Part shown: piece after piece, positions 51,830 through 60,163 of the stretch
Layout: every line of letters starts with the position of its first letter
Position numbering within the stretch: the first letter of the stretch is position 1
Origin: Bacillota bacterium
GTDB taxonomy: Bacteria > Bacillota > Clostridia > Peptostreptococcales > Anaerovoracaceae
Reading direction: 5' to 3'
DNA: 64,000 nt
Assembly (NCBI GenBank): GCA_019420305.1
Contig: JAHZHL010000006.1
Span: forward strand, 36,357-100,356
The notes under the pieces: generated by a model
Database searches by the model: none
What the model was told of the DNA's origin: nothing
The model's input: the letters and a program-made list of their open reading frames with translations, nothing else
Position numbers and translations under genes: made by a program

Positions 51830-51894
51830 CGCAACAAACGAAGAGTAAAACTCTTCCCTTCTGCACTTCCTCATCGTCCGTAAGAAAATGCCTT

Positions 51895-52068
51895 TCACAC
51901 TCTCAGGCAGGTCTTCTGGCTCAGGCTTCCTCACAGAATCTCATCTTCCCATTTTCACAGTGATGTAAACCAGACTCTGCTCGTCCAATACAGCGGCGTG
52001 ACCGCGCGGGATTCGCACCCGACTTCCCTATTCTTCCGGCGGGGAATCACCGGACACCTGGGAGATTA
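51895..52068 (-). ncRNA. Cobalamin riboswitch
   Basis: On the minus strand the B12 box reads AGCCAGAAGACCTGCC (complement of 51906-51921). Upstream come GAAGTCGGGTGCGAATCC (about 52025-52008), the GCGCGGTCACGCCGCTGT element and the CAGGTG/GATTCCCC start near 52060. It lies between cbiA and cbiM with a terminator downstream, so adenosylcobalamin should switch off cbiMNQO-cbiK and the genes after it. Start and end are approximate. Confidence 0.9.
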
Positions 52069-52088
52069 TTAAGTTCAGATTTATTTTA

Positions 52089-53516
52089 TCATTCCCATAT
52101 CTTCATTTCAAGGCGTCCTCCGTAAAATTGTGTCCAGTTCCGATTTTTATAACTCAGACAGGCCTGAACAAAATTCTTCGCGGCCTGTGGATTGGAATAA
52201 AAATAAATGTGCGGATATCCGGCGAACAGATTTTTTTCCGCATTGATACACTCCCATTCCCGCTTTCTCAGAGGTTTTTTCGCGTGGAACGCGTCTCCCG
52301 GACAGGCGCTGTCCCAGTAATGGAACTCATGTCCTCTGAGCACCTGCCCTTCTGGCCCCAGAAGTGTATTTTTCCGGGAAGTAAGCGTAATATAGCCGAA
52401 CCGCCCCAGTCTGTCCGTAGGATAGCTTTCACCCGGAATCACACCTGCCATGGGCCACGCGGTTCCTTCTCTGTCCTTCAGCGTTTCGTGCAGATACATA
52501 AAACCTCCGCATTCGGCGAAGCAAGGCATCCCGTCTTCAATGGCCGCTTTAATCTGCCCGCGCATAGACGCATTTGATGAAAGCCGCGGAAGATAAAGCT
52601 CCGGGTAGCCTCCCCCGAGCAGCAGGCCCGAAAGACGCTCCGGCAGTCCGTTATCGCTGACGGGACTGAAGAACAGAATCTCCGCTCCCAATTCTCGCAG
52701 CAGTTCCAGATTATCCGCATAATAAAAGCAAAAAGCATTATCGTTTGCGACGCCAATACGTACCGGTTCGTCCAGAGGCTCGGGAAGCCGCGGCTTTTGC
52801 CAGCAGAGAAGGCCCGCCTGCTCCGCCAGCCGGATCAGACCTTCCAGATCCACCGTTTTTCGGATCTGCCGCGCAAGGGTTCCAATCACAGCCTGCAGAT
52901 CCCGAACCTCTTTAGCCGTGACCAGTCCCAGATGACGGCTTTCCAGAGAACAGTTTTCCATCTTCGGAAGATACCCGTACACCCGTACCGGAAGTGTCGA
53001 TTCAATCCTTTCTTTCAGTTCCGGATAGATCATGCCGGAAATCCGATTAAGAATCACGCCCCGGATATGGCTGTCTTTTTCCAGTTCTAAGAATCCCTTG
53101 ATCTCCGCCAGAAGGGAAACCGATTTTCCTCTCCCATCCAGAAGCAGGATCGCGGGAGTGTCCGATACTCTCGCCAGATCCCAGGAACTCGCTTCCGCGG
53201 AAATCCCCGCAAGACCGTCATAATACCCCATAACGCCCTCGATCACCGCGATATCCGCGGCGGCTCCATGTCTATGCATCAGATACCGGACCGTATTCTC
53301 CTCCGCGAAGAACAGATCCAGATTGCGCGAGGGGATATTCAGAACTTCTGTATGAAACATCGGATCGATATAATCCGGCCCGCATTTAAAAGAGACCGGC
53401 TTTTTCCCCGCGTCCGCCAGCGCCCGCAGAAGTCCGCAGGTGAAGGTGGTCTTGCCGCACCCGCTTCCCGAAGCGCCGATCAGCAGCCTGGGCAGCTTCG
53501 CCTTATTCATGGTCAT
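52089..53516 (-). CDS. cbiA: Cobyrinic acid a,c-diamide synthase
   Basis: Glutamine-dependent amidation of the a and c side chains. 475 residues: P-loop PRLLIGASGSGCGKTTFTCG, VIEGVMGYYDGLAGISAEAS, and a C-terminal glutamine amidotransferase domain with GLLLGGGYPELYLPRLSSN, the Cys in PCFAECGGFMYLHETL and a His in LRGHEFHYWDS. Overlaps cbiET by 14 bp. It is the last gene before the riboswitch. Confidence 0.95.
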   Translation of the reverse strand: MTMNKAKLPRLLIGASGSGCGKTTFTCGLLRALADAGKKPVSFKCGPDYIDPMFHTEVLNIPSRNLDLFFAEENTVRYLMHRHGAAADIAVIEGVMGYYDGLAGISAEASSWDLARVSDTPAILLLDGRGKSVSLLAEIKGFLELEKDSHIRGVILNRISGMIYPELKERIESTLPVRVYGYLPKMENCSLESRHLGLVTAKEVRDLQAVIGTLARQIRKTVDLEGLIRLAEQAGLLCWQKPRLPEPLDEPVRIGVANDNAFCFYYADNLELLRELGAEILFFSPVSDNGLPERLSGLLLGGGYPELYLPRLSSNASMRGQIKAAIEDGMPCFAECGGFMYLHETLKDREGTAWPMAGVIPGESYPTDRLGRFGYITLTSRKNTLLGPEGQVLRGHEFHYWDSACPGDAFHAKKPLRKREWECINAEKNLFAGYPHIYFYSNPQAAKNFVQACLSYKNRNWTQFYGGRLEMKIWE

Positions 53517-54732
53517 GTTCCAGCCTCTGCCCGGTCAGAATGAATACCGGATTCTGACCGGTCATCATATGATAGTTTCCTGCCTTCTTTGCCCGCGCCG
53601 CGGAAATCTGCACAATATCCGGGTGGTCAATTCCCTGCTCGCGAAAAGCCTGAAGCGCGTCGGCCAGAGATTCTACCGCAATCACATTGACCGCGATCCG
53701 CACATTCGAATTTTTTTCCATAAGCGCCGACATGATTCCGCTCATATTGCCTTTGGAGCCGCCGATGAATGCCCGGTCGGCAGGCGGAAGATCCGCAAGC
53801 GCCTCAGGCGCGGTTCCCCGGATGACATGGAGGTTGTCAGCTCCGAACTTCTCCCGGTTGTCCTCGATCAGTTCTGCCGCTTCTTCCTCAGTCTCAATGG
53901 CGTACACCTTTCCTTCCGGAGCCTGCAGCGCCATTTCCACCGCGACAGATCCGGTTCCCGCCCCGATATCGTAGAGGGTCTCATTTCCGCGGATTCCCAG
54001 CTTGGACAGCGTCACGCTGCGGACTTCCTGCTTTGTCATAGGTACATCGCCCCGCAGGAACAAATCGTCCGCAATTCCATGTGTGACCGCCGCCTCGGTC
54101 TGATAATCCGGATTTTCCACCAGTACCACGCTCAGCGGATCAAACGTCTGCTCCGCCAGTACATAGGCCGGTCCGGAAGTAATGGTTTCCTCCGGATAGG
54201 AAAGCCTTTCTCCTACAAAGACTTCCGTCTCGCCCAGCCCCGCGTCGGTCAGAGCCTCACAGATAAAGGACGGCGTGTGCTGTTTGTCCGTCAGGAAAAA
54301 AACTTTCGCGTGCCTGCGGACTGCCCCCGGGAAGTTGGCCTCCCGCCCATGCAGACTGAGAACTTTCGCGTCCTCCCATGAGACTTTGATTTTCGCGCAG
54401 AAATACTGAAGAGAACTGATTCCCGGAATCACTTCGATTTCCCAGTCGGTCTCTTCTTCCAGCAGAGAAACCAGCTTTTTCGTCCCGCTGTAAAACCCGG
54501 TATCTCCCGACATGAGAACCGCCGCCGTTTCCAGTTCTTCCTGCTCCCTGAGCCATTTTACAATTTCCGAGGGCGCGACGGCATTATGCGTCCTGCTGTT
54601 TATCATGCCCGCGCTTTCGATCATCCTGCGCGCCCCGACTACCGCCTGGCACTCCTTTATCGTCTGAAATGCCCCAAAGGTAAGAGTATCGGGATTTCCC
54701 ATCCCGATACCGATAATATAGATTTTTTTCAT
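53503..54732 (-). CDS. cbiET: Bifunctional cobalt-precorrin-7 C5-methyltransferase / C15-methyltransferase (decarboxylating)
   Basis: 409 residues, CbiE (1-200: KKIYIIGIGMGNPDTLTFGA, AAVLMSGDTGFYSGTKKLVS, IEVIPGISSLQYFCAKIKVS) joined to CbiT (about 205-409: RGDVPMTKQEVRSVTLSKLG, LYDIGAGTGSVAVEMALQAP, RAFIGGSKGNMSGIMSALME). Fusion equals CobL. ATG 54732 follows GGAGTATAAG; 4 bp after hemL. Confidence 0.95.
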   Translation of the reverse strand: MKKIYIIGIGMGNPDTLTFGAFQTIKECQAVVGARRMIESAGMINSRTHNAVAPSEIVKWLREQEELETAAVLMSGDTGFYSGTKKLVSLLEEETDWEIEVIPGISSLQYFCAKIKVSWEDAKVLSLHGREANFPGAVRRHAKVFFLTDKQHTPSFICEALTDAGLGETEVFVGERLSYPEETITSGPAYVLAEQTFDPLSVVLVENPDYQTEAAVTHGIADDLFLRGDVPMTKQEVRSVTLSKLGIRGNETLYDIGAGTGSVAVEMALQAPEGKVYAIETEEEAAELIEDNREKFGADNLHVIRGTAPEALADLPPADRAFIGGSKGNMSGIMSALMEKNSNVRIAVNVIAVESLADALQAFREQGIDHPDIVQISAARAKKAGNYHMMTGQNPVFILTGQRLEHDHE

Positions 54733-54736
54733 ATTC

Positions 54737-56026
54737 TTATACTCCAAAATATTCGGCTGCCGCGGCCAGAGTCCGGTCAATATCCGCTTCTGTATGGGCG
54801 TATGACAGGAACATGGCTTCAAACTGCGCCGGCGCAAAATAGCTTCCCTTATCCATCATAAACTTGAAGTAGTCGGCGTAACGTCTGAGATCCGCCGTCT
54901 TCGCGCTGGCAAAGTCTCTTACCTTCTGATCCGTAAAGTACAGAGTTCCGATAGACCCGACATGGTTGACCGTGCATGGGGCTCCCGCTTTTCTGACGAT
55001 TTCTTCAAGCCCGCCATACAGACGATCGCCCAGAGCATTGATTTTCGAATATACTTCCGGATGTTCCCTCAGATAAGTCAGCTGCGCGATCCCCGCCGCC
55101 ATGGCAACCGGGTTTCCGCTGAGGGTTCCCGCCTGATAAACCGGTCCCAGAGGCGCGACCACTTCCATAATTTCTTTTTTTCCGCCGTACGCGCCTACCG
55201 GCATACCGCCTCCGATAATCTTACCGAATGTAGACAGATCCGGCTTGATGCCAAGGAGTTCCTGGGCGCCTCCCAGAGCCAGGCGGAATCCGGTGATGAC
55301 TTCATCGAAAATGAGAACAGTCCCTTCCTCAGTACAGATCTTGCGGATTTTTTCCAGGAAATCTTTTTCCGGAGGAACAACGCCCATATTAGCGGCAACC
55401 GGTTCCAAAATCACAGCCGCGATTTCCCCTTTGTAAGCTGAGAACAGCTTTTCCACGCTTTCAAAATTGTTGTACTGGGCAGTCAGAGTATCCTGGGCGC
55501 ATCCCGGCGTTACGCCGGCGCTGTCCGGAGTGCCGCCTTCGGCGATCAGTCCGGAACCTGCTTTTACGAGCAGTCCGTCGCTGTGGCCGTGGTAACAGCC
55601 TTCAAATTTGATGATCCGGTTTCTGCCGGTATAGCCTCTGGCTGTCCGCAGCGCGCTCATGGTGGCCTCGGTACCCGAATTCACCATACGAACCATTTCC
55701 ACAGATGGCAGGATTTCACATACCAGCTTTGCCATATCCACTTCCCTGGCTGTTGCCGCGCCGAAGCTTAATCCGTCCTGAATGACTTCCTCCACCGCTT
55801 TCAGAACCGTCGGATGATTGTTTCCCAGAATCATCGGACCCCAGGAACCGATATAATCAATCATTTTGTTGTCATCTTCGTCATACAGATACTGAGCCTG
55901 CGCTTTTTTAATAAAGCGAGGCGTGTCTCCTACCGCCTGAAAGGCTCTCGCCGGGCTGTTAACGCCTCCCGGTATGTACTTCTGCGCTTCCGCGAAAAGC
56001 GCTGCTGATTTTGCTGTATTTGCCAT
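54737..56026 (-). CDS. hemL: Glutamate-1-semialdehyde 2,1-aminomutase
   Basis: PLP enzyme making 5-aminolevulinate from glutamate-1-semialdehyde. 429 residues: KYIPGGVNSPARAFQAVGDT, GSWGPMILGNNHP, MVNSGTEATMSALRTARGYT, FEGCYHGHSDGLLVKAGSG, LIFDEVITGFRLALGGAQEL, and the PLP Lys in STFGKIIGGGMPVGAYGGKK. Its ATG overlaps the hemB stop by one base (TAATG). Confidence 0.96.
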   Translation of the reverse strand: MANTAKSAALFAEAQKYIPGGVNSPARAFQAVGDTPRFIKKAQAQYLYDEDDNKMIDYIGSWGPMILGNNHPTVLKAVEEVIQDGLSFGAATAREVDMAKLVCEILPSVEMVRMVNSGTEATMSALRTARGYTGRNRIIKFEGCYHGHSDGLLVKAGSGLIAEGGTPDSAGVTPGCAQDTLTAQYNNFESVEKLFSAYKGEIAAVILEPVAANMGVVPPEKDFLEKIRKICTEEGTVLIFDEVITGFRLALGGAQELLGIKPDLSTFGKIIGGGMPVGAYGGKKEIMEVVAPLGPVYQAGTLSGNPVAMAAGIAQLTYLREHPEVYSKINALGDRLYGGLEEIVRKAGAPCTVNHVGSIGTLYFTDQKVRDFASAKTADLRRYADYFKFMMDKGSYFAPAQFEAMFLSYAHTEADIDRTLAAAAEYFGV

Positions 56027-57009
56027 TATCCGATTCTCCCTTCGTCGATCATTTCCGCAATTTCTTTTGCAAAATAGGTAATTAAGATTTCCGCCCCCGC
56101 GCGGTAAATGCTGGTGGTAGTCTCCGCGATAATCGCTTTCTCATCGATCATGCCCTGGACTCCCGCCGCCTTAATCATGGCGTACTCGCCGCTTACACTG
56201 TAAGCCGCTACCGGCACATTGACCCGGTTTCTTGTTTCCCGGATAATGTCCATATAGGAGAGTGCCGGCTTTACCATGATAATGTCCGCGCCTTCTTCCA
56301 GATCCGCGTCAACCTCTTTGAGCGCTTCTCTCCGGTTATGCCAGTCCATCTGATAGGTTTTACGGTTTCCTTTAAAATTATCCGATCCCGCCGCGTCCCG
56401 GAACGGTCCGTAGAAAGCGGAGGCGTATTTGGCCGCGTAGGACATAATCGGCGTATCAATATATCCCGCTTCGTCCAGAGCTTTCCGGATGGCTGCCACT
56501 CTGCCGTCCATCATATCGGAAGGCGCTACCATATCCGCGCCTGCCGCCACCTGCGATACTGCCGTCTTTGCCAGCAGAGGCAGAGTTTTATCGTTGTCCA
56601 CGCTGTCTCCCTTGATGATTCCGCAGTGTCCGTGGCTGGTGTATTCGCACATACACACATCCCCGATGTAAAGAAGTTCCGGAACCGCTTTTTTCGCCGT
56701 CCGCATAGCCTCCTGTATAATCCCGTGATCATGATAGGCCTGACTGCCGCATTCATCTTTATGCTTTGGAATTCCAAAGAACATAATATTCTGGATTCCC
56801 GCCTTTGCCGCTTCCTCCAATGCGTAAGGCAATGTGTCCGGACTGTAGCGTTTCTGTCCCGGCATGGTCTCGATTTCCCGAATGACCTTTTCGCCTTCCT
56901 CTACAAAAATCGGATAAATCAGAGAGTTTTTAGAAATTCTGGTTTCCCGGATCATATCTCTGACCCGTCCGTCCATTCTCAGTCTTCTCGGTCGTTTTAC
57001 TAACTCCAT
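56026..57009 (-). CDS. hemB: Delta-aminolevulinic acid dehydratase (porphobilinogen synthase)
   Basis: Condenses two 5-aminolevulinate into porphobilinogen. 327 residues. Zn-type active site Cys set in GDVCMCEYTSHGHCGII; the two Schiff-base Lys are in SYAAKYASAFYGPFRDAAGS and IIMVKPALSYMDIIRE. RPRRLRMDGRVRDMIRET at the N terminus. First gene of the leftward block, with its own promoter. Confidence 0.96.
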   Translation of the reverse strand: MELVKRPRRLRMDGRVRDMIRETRISKNSLIYPIFVEEGEKVIREIETMPGQKRYSPDTLPYALEEAAKAGIQNIMFFGIPKHKDECGSQAYHDHGIIQEAMRTAKKAVPELLYIGDVCMCEYTSHGHCGIIKGDSVDNDKTLPLLAKTAVSQVAAGADMVAPSDMMDGRVAAIRKALDEAGYIDTPIMSYAAKYASAFYGPFRDAAGSDNFKGNRKTYQMDWHNRREALKEVDADLEEGADIIMVKPALSYMDIIRETRNRVNVPVAAYSVSGEYAMIKAAGVQGMIDEKAIIAETTTSIYRAGAEILITYFAKEIAEMIDEGRIG

Positions 57010-57091
57010 GTTACCATCTCCTTTTCCTGCTCATCTATCAGCGATAAAAGCAACTCGTTTGTATTCAGCCGCCCGGCCTCGTATGATTTTA

Positions 57092-57120
57092 ATTATATGC
57101 CACAGAATCTGAAAGAACAA
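57092..57120 (-). promoter_or_regulatory. hemB promoter
   Basis: Minus strand TTGTTC (57120-57115), 17 bp, TATAAT (57097-57092). About 80 nt leader; no cobalamin riboswitch is seen in it, so the first four genes are not under the B12 switch at 52 kb. Confidence 0.6.
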
Positions 57121-57148
57121 GGGGCAGTTTTTGTTCACTTTTTTCTCG

Positions 57149-57194
57149 GTTCTGTGACTTTGTTACAGAACTCCCGCGGCTCTTCTGTTATGAT
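57149..57194 (+). promoter_or_regulatory. Crp/Fnr-style operator and -10 of the ferredoxin-rhodanese operon
   Basis: GTTCTGTGAC-TTT-GTTACAGAAC (57149-57171), 9 of 10 arm positions pair. A -10 TATGAT follows (57189-57194), with no -35 hexamer. Palindrome centre (57160) is about -41 from the expected start near 57201, the class II activator position. Half site TGTGA is as in Crp/Fnr sites. Confidence 0.55.
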
Positions 57195-57253
57195 AATCAC
57201 AAGAATAAAAAAAGGAGAAACAAGATGCTGTCCTCAGCATCGGCTTGGATATT

Positions 57254-57457
57254 ATGGCGAAACGATATGCAACGGTAAATCAGAAGCTCTGCGTTTCCTG
57301 CGGAGCATGTCAGAACATCTGCCCCAAAGAAGCGATTTCCGTCTGGAGGGGCTGTTACGCGGAAAGCGTTCCCGAGGCTTGTGTGGGCTGCGGCCTGTGC
57401 GCGAAGGTATGCCCGGCAAACGCGATTACACTGACAGCGCGGGAGGTGAGCGCATGA
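57254..57457 (+). CDS. Small 2x4Fe-4S ferredoxin
   Basis: 67 residues with two full cluster motifs: CVSCGACQNICPKEA and CVGCGLCAKVCPANA. ATG 57254 has only a weak Shine-Dalgarno; the strong AAAGGAG at 57212-57217 serves an out-of-frame ATG (57225) of a 17-codon ORF that ends at 57278, inside the ferredoxin gene, so translation may depend on coupling. Stop overlaps the next ATG (ATGA). Likely passes electrons to or from the NapH-like membrane protein. Confidence 0.85.
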   Translation: MAKRYATVNQKLCVSCGACQNICPKEAISVWRGCYAESVPEACVGCGLCAKVCPANAITLTAREVSA

Positions 57458-58080
57458 AACCGAAGAAACACTGGTATGACTATCTCTGGATTTGGTCGAT
57501 TCTCTATTTTTCCCTGGGATTTTTCAATATCCTGTTCGCGTGGCTGGGGATGATCGACTTTCTGCTTCCTCTGGCCATCGCTGTCTTTGGCAGGAACAAA
57601 TGGTACTGCAACCACTTGTGCGGCAGAGGTCAGCTCTTTTCCCTGCTGGGAGGAAAGCTTAAAATTTCTCTGAATCGTCCTACGCCCCGCCTGTTTTACA
57701 GTAAATGGTTCCGCTATGGATTTCTGATCTTTTTCATGGCCATGTTCATGAATCTGGTTTATCAGACCTGGCTGGTAGCCGGAGGCGCGGAAAGCCTTCG
57801 AGAAACCATCCAGCTTTTCTGGAGTTTCCAGGTGCCATGGGGCTGGACCTATACCGCCGGCGCGACGATTCCGTGGATCGCTCAGTTCAGCTTTGGTTTT
57901 TACGGGCTCATGCTGACATCCCTCATTTTGGGAATTTTGTTTATGCTGCTTTTCCGTCCGCGAAGCTGGTGCGCCTTCTGCCCCATGGGGAGCATGACGC
58001 AGGCAATCTGCCAACTGGAAAACCGGAAAGTCCGGAAAAAAAAGAACTTATACAAAACACCACAGATAAGGAGGATGTGA
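57454..58080 (+). CDS. NapH/YccM-like 4Fe-4S membrane protein
   Basis: 208 residues, four or five membrane helices (YLWIWSILYFSLGFFNILFA, GFLIFFMAMFMNLVYQTWLV, LMLTSLILGILFMLLF). Cys motifs at the membrane face, CNHLCGRGQLFSLLGGKL and WCAFCPMGSMTQAIC, match the NapH/NosR/YccM group of quinone- or thiol-linked electron carriers. The usual C-terminal ferredoxin domain is missing and is supplied by the overlapping upstream gene. Confidence 0.8.
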   Translation: MKPKKHWYDYLWIWSILYFSLGFFNILFAWLGMIDFLLPLAIAVFGRNKWYCNHLCGRGQLFSLLGGKLKISLNRPTPRLFYSKWFRYGFLIFFMAMFMNLVYQTWLVAGGAESLRETIQLFWSFQVPWGWTYTAGATIPWIAQFSFGFYGLMLTSLILGILFMLLFRPRSWCAFCPMGSMTQAICQLENRKVRKKKNLYKTPQIRRM

Positions 58081-58081
58081 T

Positions 58082-58417
58082 ATGAATTTTTTACACTTTT
58101 TCAGTCGGAATAAGATAGACGAATCCGTGAAAGAAGTCCGCGAAAAAACCGGAAGTATTCTTTTAGATGTACGGACACCGGAAGAATACCGGTCAGGCCA
58201 CATTCCGGGGAGCAGGAACATCCCTCTCCAGGATCTGGAGCAGGCGGACACGGTTTTAAAAGATAAAGACGCGCCTCTCTACCTTTACTGTCAGAGCGGG
58301 GCGAGAAGCAGCATGGCCGCCGCGCTGCTGCGGAGCATGGGATTTACACAGGTTTCAGATATGGGCGGCATCTCCGGCTGGCACGGAGAAATCGAGCGAG
58401 GAGGAAAAGAATCATGA
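58082..58417 (+). CDS. Rhodanese-like domain protein
   Basis: Single-domain sulfurtransferase of 111 residues. ILLDVRTPEEYRSGHIPGSR and the active loop LYLYCQSGARSSMAAALL with the persulfide-carrying Cys. ATG after AAGGAGG; the stop overlaps the start of the CoA-disulfide reductase gene (ATGA). No signal peptide, so cytoplasmic. Confidence 0.9.
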   Translation: MNFLHFFSRNKIDESVKEVREKTGSILLDVRTPEEYRSGHIPGSRNIPLQDLEQADTVLKDKDAPLYLYCQSGARSSMAAALLRSMGFTQVSDMGGISGWHGEIERGGKES

Positions 58418-60105
58418 AAGTTGTAATTATCGGAGGCGTAGCAGGCGGCGCGACTGCGGCGGCCAGACTGCGCAGACTGGATGAAAACGCGGAAATTATC
58501 ATTTTAGAACGCAGCGGCTATGTTTCCTACGCCAACTGCGGGCTGCCTTACTACATAGGCGGGGAAATCACCGATCGGGAAGCCCTGACCCTGCAGACAC
58601 CGGAAAGCTTTTTCCGGCGCTTCCGCATCGATGTCCGCACTGGGCAGGAAGCGCTCCGCATTGATCGAAAAGAAAAAAGAGTGCTGGTGCATAATCTGGC
58701 GGATGGCTCCGAGTATACGGAGAGCTACGACAAGCTCATCCTTTCGCCGGGAGCGAGGCCTCTGATTCCGGATATTTCCGGAACCGATGCTCCCGGAGTC
58801 TTTCACCTGAGAACGGTAGAGGATACTTTCCGGATCTATGATTACATCGCGCAGAAGCAGCCGAAATCAGCGGCAGTCATCGGCGGCGGGTTCATCGGCC
58901 TTGAAATGGCGGAAAATCTGAAATCCCGGGGACTGGATGTCACTCTGCTGCAGCGTTCCGGTCAGGTCATGCCTCCCCTCGATGCGGATATGGCTTCCAT
59001 TGTCCATAATTATATACGGGCAAAGGGAATCGATCTCCTCCTCCGGGCTTCTGTTACCGGAATTTCCGCGTCAGAAGGCAGTCTGGACGTGCGGCTGGCA
59101 GAAAGCGATCCGGTATCCGCGGAGCTTGTCATTCTCGCTGTTGGAGTGGTTCCTGAGAACCATCTAGCCAAAGAGGCCGGGCTTGCTCTGGGTATGAAAG
59201 GGGCTATCCGCACCAATTCCCACATGCAGACCGATGATCCGGATATTTACGCGGTTGGCGACGCTGTGGAAGTCATTCATTTTGTCAGCGGGGAGCACGC
59301 GGTCATTTCCCTGGCAGGTCCGGCAAACAAGCAGGGACGCGTCGCGGCGGATCATATCTGCGGCGTTCCGCGCCACTTCAAAGGCTCCCAGGGGTCTTCC
59401 GTATTGAAGCTCTTTGACATGACCATCGCTTCCACCGGCCTGAATGAAAAGAGCATCCGGGCAGCCGGAATGGATTTCGACTCGGTCATCATCGGTTCCG
59501 CCTCCCACGCGGCTTACTATCCGGAAGCTGCCAGCATGACGATCAAAGTCCTCTTTGAAAAAGGAACGGGAAAAATTCTGGGCGCGCAGATCATCGGATT
59601 TGGCGGCGTTGACAAACGAATCGACGTGCTCGCCGTCGCCATCCGCTCCGGCATGACCGCCTGGGATCTGACAGAACTGGATCTTGCCTATGCCCCTCCC
59701 TATTCTTCGGCGAAAGATCCGGTCAACATGGCAGGATATGTGATAGAAAACCTCCTGGAGGGACGGGTAAAACAGATTCACTGGCAGGCTCTCGAAACAC
59801 TTCCGGGAAACGCTGTGGTCCTGGATGTCAGAACCCCTGAGGAATACGCCATGGGCCACCTGGATTGTACCCTCCACATTCCGGTCGATGAACTTCGGGA
59901 ACGGATGGGAGAAATCCCTGCCGGTCGTCCTGTGTACGTTCACTGCCAGAGCGGTCTGCGCAGCTATCTGGCCTGCCGGATTTTGTCCCAGAAAGGGTTT
60001 GACTGTTACAACATTGCCGGCGGATACGCCTTTTATGACAATCTGGTCCGCAGCGCCAGTCCGGATCCGAAAGGGACGGGGCCCTGCGGGATGAAAATAA
60101 AATAA
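58414..60105 (+). CDS. CoA-disulfide reductase / persulfide reductase with C-terminal rhodanese domain
   Basis: 563 residues. FAD domain KVVIIGGVAGGATAAARLRR, single redox Cys in SYANCGLPYYIGGE, NAD(P)H motif SAAVIGGGFIGLEMAENLKS, FAD motif DIYAVGDAVEV; dimerisation domain up to about 450; then rhodanese LDVRTPEEYAMGHLDCTLHI with Cys in VYVHCQSGLRSYLACR. This domain set is known from CoA-disulfide reductase and NADH-dependent persulfide reductase, but lacks the TusA/DsrE middle domain found in some. With the ferredoxin, NapH-like and rhodanese genes it points to sulfane sulfur or CoA persulfide reduction. Confidence 0.88.
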   Translation: MKVVIIGGVAGGATAAARLRRLDENAEIIILERSGYVSYANCGLPYYIGGEITDREALTLQTPESFFRRFRIDVRTGQEALRIDRKEKRVLVHNLADGSEYTESYDKLILSPGARPLIPDISGTDAPGVFHLRTVEDTFRIYDYIAQKQPKSAAVIGGGFIGLEMAENLKSRGLDVTLLQRSGQVMPPLDADMASIVHNYIRAKGIDLLLRASVTGISASEGSLDVRLAESDPVSAELVILAVGVVPENHLAKEAGLALGMKGAIRTNSHMQTDDPDIYAVGDAVEVIHFVSGEHAVISLAGPANKQGRVAADHICGVPRHFKGSQGSSVLKLFDMTIASTGLNEKSIRAAGMDFDSVIIGSASHAAYYPEAASMTIKVLFEKGTGKILGAQIIGFGGVDKRIDVLAVAIRSGMTAWDLTELDLAYAPPYSSAKDPVNMAGYVIENLLEGRVKQIHWQALETLPGNAVVLDVRTPEEYAMGHLDCTLHIPVDELRERMGEIPAGRPVYVHCQSGLRSYLACRILSQKGFDCYNIAGGYAFYDNLVRSASPDPKGTGPCGMKIK

Positions 60106-60115
60106 ATAAATTTCA

Positions 60116-60156
60116 AAAAGAGGATTTTGATAGCACACCTTTCAAAATCCTCTTTT
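60116..60156. terminator. Bidirectional terminator between the sulfur operon and csm6
   Basis: Perfect 15-bp stem, AAAAGAGGATTTTGA against its inverse (60116-60130/60142-60156). A runs and T runs on both sides serve the two converging transcripts. Confidence 0.92.
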
Positions 60157-60163
60157 ACAGTTA

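Noticed and set aside
57010..57253. Second cobalamin riboswitch before hemB or the ferredoxin operon
   Set aside because: No B12-box sequence on either strand; only a promoter and a palindrome are seen.
57097..57453. Long upstream extension of the NapH-like frame
   Set aside because: It runs across the promoter and in another frame of the ferredoxin gene; the ATG at 57454 with GGAGGTGAG is the proper start.
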